This document shows positions 55,925 to 64,000 of a stretch of DNA of 64,000 bases, in pieces; the stretch's first letter is position 1, and each line of letters begins with the position of its first letter. Position numbers and translations under genes: made by a program. This DNA comes from Dendrocalamus latiflorus. Lineage: Eukaryota > Streptophyta > Magnoliopsida > Poales > Poaceae. Where the stretch lies: assembly GCA_017311315.1 (NCBI GenBank), contig CM029647.1, positions 6,372,577 through 6,436,576 on the forward strand, written 5' to 3'. Below the pieces are notes generated by a model. The model had not been told where the DNA came from and searched no databases. It saw nothing but the letters and a program-made list of their open reading frames with translations.

Positions 55925-56608
55925 CTAGCTGTGACAGTGGCGACTTGTGGTACCGGCAGCACTCGTCCTGGCTGCTGTAGCTGTGCCGGCGGCGGCCTGC
56001 GCCGCCATGGCGAGCTCGAACTGCCGCATGGAGGTCTGCTGCTGCGGCGGCGGCGCTGTTGGCACGGCGGAGGACGTGGAGGTCGACGCCTGCGGCGGGG
56101 CGGCCCGGTTCCAGGAGCGGACGCTGTTGGTGGTGTTGGTGCTGCCGTCCCACCCGATGTGGGCCACGTGCTTCACGTCCGTCGGGAGCCCGATCACCAT
56201 CTCCCGCTCTTCCTCCTCCTCCTCGTCGGCCTCGTAGACGGCGAAGATCTGGGACAGGTTCTTGAACCCCTTGAGAAGCCTCGCCACCAGCGACTCCCCC
56301 TTGGGCTTCCCCGCGCTGCCCGCCGTCCCATCGCCGCCACCTACACACGCACCAGTTAATAGCTCATCAGCCAACAATCAAGATCACCTCGTCGTCACGC
56401 ATAGAAGAAGAAGAAGAAGAAGAAGAAGAAGAAGAAGAAGAAGAAGATAGATAGATAGCTCGGCAGTCAAGAGTCAAGACTGCGCTGCACACACACCTTG
56501 GGGCTTCTTAGCTTGCCGGGAGTCGACGACGTCGACGCTGGAGTCGGAGCGGCAGGTGGAGAAGGGGATGACGATGAACCGCTCCATGCGGCGCTGATCC
56601 TTGCTCAT
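55925..56608 (-). CDS. ROP-interactive CRIB motif protein (RIC family)
   Basis: RIC proteins bind active ROP (plant Rho) GTPases through a CRIB motif and act at the plasma membrane and cortex on actin, microtubules or vesicle traffic. Two exons: 56608-56497 ([19 protein letters not shown]..., ends CAAG|GTGTGT) and 56340-55925 (after GTGTGTAG), 175 residues with matching phase. Exon 2 has a basic segment ([19 protein letters not shown]), an acidic run (DEEEEEERE), then [21 protein letters not shown], with the invariant IGxPTDVxHVxHIG pattern complete. The rest is Pro/Ala/Gln-rich. Length and the [12 protein letters not shown] segment recall Arabidopsis RIC10/RIC11. A trinucleotide microsatellite lies in the 156-bp intron. 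The start is the first ATG of the exon. Confidence 0.92.
56404..56447. repeat. (GAA)n microsatellite in the CRIB-gene intron
   Basis: About 14 uninterrupted GAA units followed by (GATA)3. On the transcribed strand this is a TTC run, forming a polypyrimidine tract about 60 bases upstream of the intron acceptor. Confidence 0.97.
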
Positions 56609-58149
56609 GTCCGGCGACCAATCTAGCTAGCTAGCTACCCAGAACCGAATCAATCCGGGCGGCCGGCGCTAGCTTTTGTTGATCTGCCTGTGTGAGCAAG
56701 CAAGCGGCGAGGTAAGCCTTGATTCGAGCAAGAAATATATATTAGGTATGCACGCGACAGTGGTACTACTACTGAACCTGCCACTGATTGCCAAGTTTGG
56801 TATAGGGAGAGGAGGAGCCGAGGAGGCAGGGGAGGCAAGCAAGCAGGCGGCGACCTGCAGTGCAGGGGGGAAGAAAGAATACTCCACTAGTAGGAGTACT
56901 AGTAGTACCACGCCATGCCACTATGCTATTGCTAGTTACTCGCCTCCTCCTATATTGGGATTTGGATCCTCCTACGTCGTGCGGAAGGTAAAGTCGGACA
57001 AACACGGCAGCGTCATTTTCGATGATTTTGGACCGTCCGATTAGAAAACAGACGGTTGAGACTCGATACTACAGCACCTGTACTAGGGTACCGTCCGCTA
57101 CTCCAGTGATTTGTATCTTCTCATCGCCATTCACCGCTGTGCGCCACTGTGCTCCTCTGGTGTTGCTCCTCGTCAGACGAGCCGGTTCCCCTAAATTGAT
57201 GTTGTCATGGTGCACCAGTGTCCACGCACTGTGGTCTCTGTGGGGAAGGAAAGAGGGAAGGGGAGTGGGTTGGGTTGTGTTGGGTTCGGTACCCACCTCG
57301 CCTCACCGCACCAAGGCCTCTCTTTTGGTGACAGCACAGCAACGCATACTGATGATGATATGAAATTGCTCCCATGCAGCAAAGTGCAGACATGCGGATG
57401 GATGAACGGATGTGCAGCTGACGATAATAGGGAATGAGGCCTGCCCTGCCTGCGTCTGCCGCATGAATGGGTTTGGTTTGCCTGGACCAGTGGCCACCTG
57501 CTTTTCTGTCAGTGCCCACCGCTCCTCTGCCTCTCAAGCCTGAAACGAAAGCTCTCCTCCTCCTCATCAAGCCTGGTAGGTATTCCACACTGGATTTGCG
57601 TGGGAGGTACGGAGGAGTACTGACTTTTTTTGCCGATGGTTTTCTCTGCATTTTTACTATATTTTTTTAGACAAAAACAGATGACAAAAAAATTAATATG
57701 GACGACGCATGCACCAATAGACTCGGAAAGCCATTTGAAAAAATAGCTTCGAGCTCAAAGTTATTTGAAAAAGTTGTCCTGTTTATTTTAATTTCCGATG
57801 TAGTCGAGGCCAAAAGTTACTCAAAAATCCAAAAGAACCGGGTGACTATCTCTCTCTGAGTCATGGATACATGCATTCGGTTCGGTGTGTATGCACGCTT
57901 CTAGTACTGTAGCCGTGTGTACCGTATTCATGTTCCGTCTCACGCTCTTGCCAGCGAGGTTCACGTACCTACGCTTGGCGATTGGCAGTTGCCATGAATT
58001 TGATCGGACGTACGTACCCGCCGTCTTAATCGCCCCATCTGCTGCTGTTGCATCCCAGTATCCAAATCCAAGTGCAGGTTTTTCTTCCTCTGTTTTTCCT
58101 TCACAAGTTGAGAGATGTATAAGCACGATGTCTAGTAATCGTCCGAATG
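56609..58149. other. Upstream region of the CRIB gene and intergenic DNA
   Basis: 56610-56700 is probable 5' UTR and core promoter, with CTAGCTAGCTAG repeats at 56622. Frames at 57022-57670 lack known domains. No other gene is recognised. Confidence 0.45.
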
Positions 58150-58720
58150 TTTTTTCAAATAATTATCTAAATTTTAGAACCCTTAAACTAATATCTAAAT
58201 ATTCTCATCTTTTCCTTTTACTATATAATCTCATCTAACCTTAATCCATTCTCACCCTGGCCCCGCCGCCTCCCACCCCGCGCCGCTCCATTTTGCGCCA
58301 CCCCCTCCGCACCGCCTCCTCCTTTCTCGCCGAAGCAGCTCCACGTGCCTCTCTCGCCACCCCGCCCCCTCCTCCACTACCTACCGCCGGCGGCACCTCC
58401 GCTACCTTGCCGTGCCACCCCTACCCCTCCCCACCGTGCCACCCCCACCCAACGTAATAGCTAATACCTTCCATCGCCGCCACCCTCTGACATCATCCAC
58501 CGCCCCCGGCCTCCCTCTATGTCCAGGGGAAAGGTGAATCCTAGGTGCGGAAGGTGGGATTCTCCCCTCGGGCTCGCCGGTGAGGAGGAAGAAGGGTCAC
58601 TAGAGAGGAGGAAGAAGGGGTTGCCGGAGAAGGTGGAGGTGGCGGCGCACAAATCTTTACGTACATCCAAAGGTAAAAAATTTAGATGATTGTTTGAAAG
58701 AAAACATATAGGTGATATTT
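58150..58720. mobile_element. Possible small Pack-MULE-like element with GC-rich centre
   Basis: ATGTTTTTTCAAATAATTATCTAAATTTT at 58149 is the inverse of AAAAAATTTAGATGATTGTTTGAAAGAAAACAT at 58676-58708. The centre (58250-58670) is strongly GC-rich and gene-like, with CCGCC runs, unlike its surroundings. No domain is recognised in the centre and no clear target duplication was found. Confidence 0.45.
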
Positions 58721-59960
58721 ATCAAAACTTTTTAAAAAAGCATTGCACAATCAGGTATAAACACACAGGAGTTTCTTTAAAACTAATAGGTGTTATGCAT
58801 TGCATGTTGTTGTCTGCGTATACGTCAAGTTCTGAGCTGGTATTGCATGCTATGTTTGTCTCTGTTCTGGTTCAGGGATGGGCTAGCTGAGCAAGAGCTT
58901 ACATCTGAATTCCTTGCAAAAAAAAAAGAGAGCTTACAACTGAATAGCTGTCTTGACTCGACCCCCCCCCCCCCCCCTCTCCCCTCTGTTTAGGGAATGT
59001 ATCTGAATATCTGATGGGTTTATGAAGGAGTGCTGCGTGCAATTTTGGAAGCCCACAGTTGGGTGCTGGGAGTAGACGATAAGCCCATCGAATATGGCAG
59101 GCTGGATTTGCCTGAAAATAGGCTTATAATTGGTAGGTTGAGTTTGGCAGCCCTTATGCTGAATTATTAGTTTATGGGCCGAAGATAATGGTCCTGTTTT
59201 TTTTATGCTTTTGGTTTTTCTGAAAGTTGAAATAAATATGTTGATTTTTTGAAATGGTTTTTTAAGCTCAAAATTATGTGCGCCATCTGCATCTGCGTCT
59301 TTACCATCCACTATCGTCTTAAAAAATATAGATAAAAGTCATCAAACATAGCATAAAAGAACAGAGCTAATACTTAGGTGGTCCATGGAGTTGGATTGGG
59401 CAAATACCATGCTTGGGCTGTCTTGTGCACCGGGGATCCTCGTATTACCATTCGCAGTAGGGAAGAAATATGGCTCCACTGAGATGCCATCGTATCTGAA
59501 ATGCAAATTCATAACGCTTTTGGACTTTAGCACGGTCTTTAAATTACAATTTTGGTTGCTAATTTCTCGTAACAGTTCAAAAAAAATCATATACTATAAA
59601 GTATATAATATATTTATGGGTGACTATATTTATTACAATATTCTAGTACTGCACGGATGACTAAATTTTATACAAATATACACGCATACCATTCTTATTC
59701 CGAACAATCAACATGCTTAAACAATCCATCACATCCCAAAATTTAACAGCAAACACCAGTGCTCGTGTTCCACATTCAATCAATTAACCTACGGCATATG
59801 GGTTTCAGTTTCACAGCGGAGCGGCGCATTGGCCACGCACTCGCCATCGATCTTGCTAACATAATAGCAAGAGCTTTGCACGATTGCTCTGAAGAATCCG
59901 ATGGATGGATGAGGAATGGAGAAATGGAGGAGGAGCGATGGAGCTGGATGTGTGATTGGA
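58721..59960. other. Intergenic DNA downstream of the RING gene
   Basis: Includes a C homopolymer of about 16-17 at 58962-58978. Probably contains the RING gene's 3' UTR near 59850-59960. No gene is recognised. Confidence 0.45.
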
Positions 59961-60854
59961 TCAGAAGATGTCGAGGATCTCCTGGATGAAGCCGTTGCAG
60001 AGCGGGCAGTTGCCGCGGCTGACCCAGAGCTCGCGGGAGCAGAGGCGGCAGAAGGTGTGGCCGCACGGGATGAAGGCCGCGCCCTTATGCCGCACCATGC
60101 ACACGCAGCACACGTGCACCATCTCCTCCTCCCGCCCCTCGCCGTCGTCCTCGTCGTCCTCACCCACAGCGTTCTTGCGCGCGCCGGCGCCGGCGCCGTC
60201 CTCCTCATCGTCGTCGTCCCACTGGCTGTCCGTCTGCTCCAGCAGCGCCATCAGGGACATCTGCGCCGCCGGCGCCTCGTCCTTGCCTTCCTCCTCGTCG
60301 TAGTCGTCGTCTTCCTCATCGTCGACCACGGCGTGCCTTGTGCTGGAGAACTCAGAGGTGGGGCCGACACGGGTGGAGGTGACGCGCGAGAAGGTGGGCG
60401 TCACGCGGAGCGAGGGCGCGCGGGAGAAGGTGCGGGAGAAGGCCGCCGCGGCCTCTCCGGGGGAGTAGTTGTACTTGTTGCTGTGGCTGGTGTTGCTGTT
60501 GCTCAGGCTCCCGGCGCTGTTCGTCGCGGCGGGCTTGGGCGACGAGGTGGTCCACGCGCTAGCAGTGCGGCGGAGCCGTAGCCTGTCGCGCAGCGGCTTC
60601 CAATTGATCATGCCGCCGCTCCCGCCGGCGGACGCGTCCGCGGCGGTGGGGCTACCCTCGCCGTTTCTGTCCCGGCCGATGGAGTTCATGAGCGTGGACG
60701 GCCTCCGTTCTCCGTCGTCGTCGTCGTCGTCGTGGGGGATCTTGAGGAAGTCGCGGATAGCCGGGTCGGGCACGGACAGCTGCTCCGAGAGTCCGAGAGC
60801 GTCATCGTCCGCCGCATCTCCGGCCTCCGGTCCATCTCTCTTGCCCACCGCCAC
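59961..60854 (-). CDS. C3HC4 RING-finger protein (probable E3 ubiquitin ligase), start codon unclear
   Basis: The single-exon frame ends at 59963-59961 (TGA). The last ~50 residues form a C3HC4 RING: CCVCMVRHKG, PCGHTFCRLC, GNCPLC, then FIQEILDIF at the very C-terminus, all eight metal ligands present. RINGs of this kind recruit E2 enzymes. The middle has Ser/Thr-rich (TFSRAPSLRVTPTFSRVTS) and long acidic stretches (DDEEDDDYDEEEGKDE; DDDDEED). The frame from 60854 opens with GTG, not ATG, and no in-frame ATG occurs upstream before a TAG. The first in-frame ATGs are near 60689 and 60614. The conserved-looking DDALGLSEQLSVPDPAIRDF at the N-terminus argues that coding begins upstream of those ATGs. 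Either a lost ATG, a sequence error, non-AUG initiation or a missing upstream exon. Confidence 0.8.
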   Translation of the reverse strand: MAVGKRDGPEAGDAADDDALGLSEQLSVPDPAIRDFLKIPHDDDDDDGERRPSTLMNSIGRDRNGEGSPTAADASAGGSGGMINWKPLRDRLRLRRTASAWTTSSPKPAATNSAGSLSNSNTSHSNKYNYSPGEAAAAFSRTFSRAPSLRVTPTFSRVTSTRVGPTSEFSSTRHAVVDDEEDDDYDEEEGKDEAPAAQMSLMALLEQTDSQWDDDDEEDGAGAGARKNAVGEDDEDDGEGREEEMVHVCCVCMVRHKGAAFIPCGHTFCRLCSRELWVSRGNCPLCNGFIQEILDIF

Positions 60855-62599
60855 CGCTGCCGCGTCTCCGGGTGTCTCCTTCGCGTGGGGATGAGGCGAT
60901 AAGGTGGTGGTGGAGGGGAGGTGGCGCCTTATGGCGTAGTTGGGTTGGGCGCGACGAGGGGGAAGCTAGGAAGGAGAGTAGAGGTGGTGGTGGAGACGGG
61001 AGGGAACGGTGGAGCGGGTCTCGCGGGCTTTTTAAACTCCGGTTTATAATTAGTGCGGCGATCCAACGCAAATTACCGCAGAGCCATGCGTAATCGACGT
61101 CGGCTATCCAATTTATAGTAGATCTAATTATTTACTGCATCGCGTGGTAGCTATTCCGGAGGGCCTCACTCCCAGTGGGCAATTTCTATTAATTAACTTG
61201 CCAAGTAGGATTTGTATCGAGATGAAGAAAAAACTAAAAAGAGAGAGAGAAAAACAATGTCTCATACAAGACAATGTTTAGATACAAAAATCAACACACA
61301 ATTTGTGGCATCGTGCATTCGTGCTCATACCTAGTCCACTCCACGGCGGGCCGCCGCATTGTTACACTCCATGATGCTCTTGGCGGTGCTACTTGGCAGG
61401 AGAGGCAGCGCTCGACGGTGGTCGGAGGAAAGAAGGCGGCACCACGCCGCCACCATATGCCACCCGCACGCTCGCAGCTATGCCGCCCACACCGCCATGT
61501 TGGCTGCGCGCTCGCTGCTGTGCCACTCGGATTCGGCTAGATCTGAGAGGAGACGGGCGAAGGGAGAGGGATCTGACCAGTGATTAAGGGGAGAGATGGT
61601 GGGAGGAGAGAGAGGGAGGGTCCAAGGGGTGGACCCAAAGAAGGCCGAGTGGGCCCCATTTAACTTTGAGTTTTTGGTAGAGTAACTAAATATCTTAGCA
61701 CTTGGCCCCCCTACTCAGCCCACTTGAGGTGCCCCCACTCCCCTGGCCCTGGGCCTTATCTCGCGACTGCCAACACCCGACAACCAAAGTGAAGCGATGA
61801 AGCGAACTAGGCAACTAGTGAAGCATGTCCAGCACTACCATGTTGATCCAATACAGTAGAGTAGCTAGCCCACACTGACACAGGAGCGCATCAGCTAGTA
61901 GTGGCCCACACAGTCACACAGGCGGCAGGCACTGTGCTCAGCGACACGACCCTCGTCCCTTGCCCCGCGCTGCTTCGACGGTCAGCTCTACTACGACATT
62001 GTCACATGGCGCGAGCTAGGTGCCCCCACTCATTTTTTGTGTTGGGTCTGCCCCTAAGGGCCCAGCCCATGATGTGAGGGGGAAAGATGCTGGGAGGAAG
62101 GAGAGGGAGAGGAGGTGAAATTTATTGTTCGGCCCCACAAATGCACACCACCCGCTCAAGATATTGTGTCTATAGCTATTTATTGGTGATGTAAAAAGTA
62201 TGAAAATAATACAATAGTGTTTACTATTGTCAATGCTCTTACTGTGCCAAAAATAATTTGCAGTTTTTGAAAGTTCATGGTAAAAGTAAAGTACGAAAAA
62301 TACAGGGAAAGGAGTAAACATGCCTGAAAGAAGGTACTTGAGCAACGTTTACGTACGTGGTGCGTGTAAGCAACGGCATTGGGTGTAACCGTGTAAGCTC
62401 CATTCTTTACTGTTAACAACGCATGAGTGCGTAGTGCCTCGAAATACCTCTGAATTCCACCGCTTCGATAGAAAAAAAACAAAAACAAGTTGTACCAACT
62501 CAAAGTCATAAATCTATTAAAGCTGGAGGAATTTGCGAGCGCTTAGGCCATCCATGTCATTCATCGCTTCTCTGGCGGTCATGTCCCTGTTTTGCTCAG
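60855..62599. other. RING gene 5' flank, then intergenic DNA
   Basis: 60855-61050 is GC-rich leader/promoter. 61350-61640 is a GC-rich block with short frames. 61670-61760 and 62020-62060 carry GGCCCCCCTACTCAGCCC and GGGTCTGCCCCTAAGGGCC, hints of hAT-type ends. 62160-62520 is AT-rich. No gene is recognised. Confidence 0.4.
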
Positions 62600-63805
62600 C
62601 CCTGTCCAATCACGTGAATGGCTAGATCCCCACCGTTCACCTATGTGACGCTAGCTTCGCCTGCACCGCACAGCACGCCCGCTGAAAACTCGCACTGCGT
62701 GGCTCGGTCCGTCCCACTTGCATGTCCTGTGCCGCCTACTCCCTTTTATCTCATCGCTTGCTCCACCCCGTCTTGTCGCTCTCCCGCATCCTCTCTTTTT
62801 TGCCTTCGCATCCTCCCTATCTCCTTCCCCATACCCATTGCATACCACCATGTATCCCCCTAGCCTCGTCATCGCGGCGGGCGCGCCCCCACCGCCAGCG
62901 TGCCTAGAGCGACACCTTCGAAGAAAGTTTCTCCAAGGGCATTCAAAAACAACATCGAACATTAGTCTGAAAACCATCGAGGGCGAATGGGTCATCGGAG
63001 GCGGTGCTGTGGAGAGACGATCGAATCCAGACCGTCTCTCTTAGATCCGGCTGGAGACGGGTGGTGCTGCACGAGGAGCCGCGTGCAGTCGGAGGGCACC
63101 GTCATGCGACGGCTCTTTCAAGCATACCGTGCCTTCTTCAGGGGGCTAGGTACGTCTCTGTTTTCTATACCTTTCTGGGCCATGCTTTTGGTCTGGGTCT
63201 CTCTTCATTCTCGATTTCGTCTTAACTGTTTTGGATTCCTGTTCTACGCTTTCGGCCTATGGTTTCTATCCGTTCTTTGGGGGGGGGGGTGCTTGGTAGG
63301 TTTGCCAATCCGAGAGGGGAGAACGTGAACGCCACTCCAGCGACCACCGTGTTCAAGAGTGCGGAGCATATAGCCTGTTGTGTAGGCCAATCAATGGTGC
63401 TGACTGACGAAATGTCTCACCGTCGCCGTTGCTCCACTGGCTGGTATCCCCTTCCTTTCTGTTTAGCCCCACAATCTTTTGTCTTTAGCTACTATTTCTC
63501 TTCATTCTCGATTTCGTCTTGGCTGTTTTGGATTCTTGCTCTATGTTTTCAGCCCATGCTTTTTGTTCGTTCTTTTTCCAGACCATCGGTTATATACCAT
63601 CGAAAAAACATCACTTTTGAAATATACCACCAAAAATCCGTATTCACTTTAATACTATCAAAACATCACAAAGTTCTTGAAAATACCACTCTCTCAACCC
63701 TTCGTTACATATGGCGCTCAGCTTACCCCAAATGCCCAACCATGGCGCTTCGGCCACGACGATGGGAAAAACTATCTCAGTGCATGCACCTTCTTTAGGA
63801 GCAGG
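62600..63805. other. Intergenic DNA with an internal ~80-bp direct duplication
   Basis: The phrase TCTCTTCATTCTCGATTTCGTCTT...CTGTTTTGGATTC occurs at 63200-63239 and again at 63499-63535 with similar flanks (TTTCGGCC/TTTCAGCC...TCCGTTCTTT/TTCGTTCTTT). A G-run of about nine lies at 63280. The frames here have no recognised domain. Confidence 0.45.
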
Positions 63806-64000
63806 TTATCGACCATGGCACCAACCACGGCTTCGACTTCGACCACGCCCCTACGACCACGCCCATTCGACTATGGTACCTCGACCACGGCCTCGACCAC
63901 AGCCCATCGACCAAGGCCTCGACTTCGACCACGCCTTCGACCATGGCCCTTGGACCACGCCCATTCAACCATGGTCCTTCGACCATAGCACCGACCAAAG
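63806..64000. repeat. Degenerate minisatellite, ~12-bp CGACCACGGCCT-like unit
   Basis: Words such as TCGACCACG, TCGACCATGG, TCGACTTCGACCACGCC follow each other to the window edge with a loose 12-bp (and 9/15-bp) period. Frames stay open on both strands as a consequence. The array continues off the right edge. Confidence 0.8.

Noticed and set aside
55512..56348. 278-codon minus-strand frame
   Set aside because: Out of frame with the CRIB exon 2; the true frame ends at 55925 and holds the CRIB motif.
1..64000. tRNA, rRNA, CRISPR or bacterial-type operon features
   Set aside because: No cloverleaf with A/B boxes, no rRNA-like sequence and no spaced short repeats of CRISPR form were seen; the genome is that of a plant nucleus.

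Overview
The window is nuclear DNA of a grass. Its genes have introns, it is dense in nested LTR retrotransposons, a LINE, hAT, CACTA, Mutator-like and Helitron-type elements and MITEs, and the GC-rich first exons are typical of Poaceae. Two neighbouring genes, a five-finger-type CCCH zinc-finger gene and the MSP1 receptor kinase, match what I recall as adjacent loci on rice chromosome 1 (OsC3H12 and MSP1). The window therefore looks like the syntenic block of another grass, probably panicoid; species is inferred, not proven. Four host genes can be supported. (1) A CCCH zinc-finger gene on the minus strand, exons between 10020 and 950, with its 3' exons beyond the left edge. (2) MSP1-type LRR receptor kinase, plus strand, 35929-39819, essentially one open frame of 1296 codons. 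(3) A small two-exon CRIB (ROP-interactive) gene, minus strand, 56608-55925. (4) A C3HC4 RING-finger gene, minus strand, ending at 59961, whose expected start codon reads GTG. Layout: 1-10 kb is the CCCH gene, whose introns hold three retroelements, all antisense to it: a Copia fragment, a 5'-truncated LINE with a 97-bp MITE inside it, and a gag-only LTR element. 10-15 kb is intergenic with decayed repeats and a 192-bp tandem duplication. About 15.0-24.5 kb looks like a non-autonomous Helitron carrying pieces of at least four unrelated host genes in one orientation: prolyl 4-hydroxylase, RanGAP, tRNA ligase and SnRK2 kinase. 26.6-29.2 kb is a Mutator-like element with about 0.6-kb terminal inverted repeats and a CACTA end inside. 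29.7-31.9 kb is an F-box pseudogene split by a hAT element with an 8-bp target duplication. 33-40 kb is MSP1 with its leader. 40.2-50.05 kb is a minus-strand Copia element with target duplication GTTAC, whose left LTR was hit by two solo LTRs, one of which carries a third; every layer has a readable 5-bp target duplication. 50-64 kb is gene-poor DNA around the CRIB and RING genes, ending in a degenerate 12-bp-type minisatellite. How the genes relate: CCCH protein, MSP1, CRIB protein and RING protein are not one pathway as far as the sequence shows. MSP1 and CRIB/ROP effectors both belong to plasma-membrane signalling, but their linkage here is more simply explained by conserved gene order. The most unusual content is structural: the multi-gene capture element and the four-layer retrotransposon nest, whose order of insertion can be read directly.
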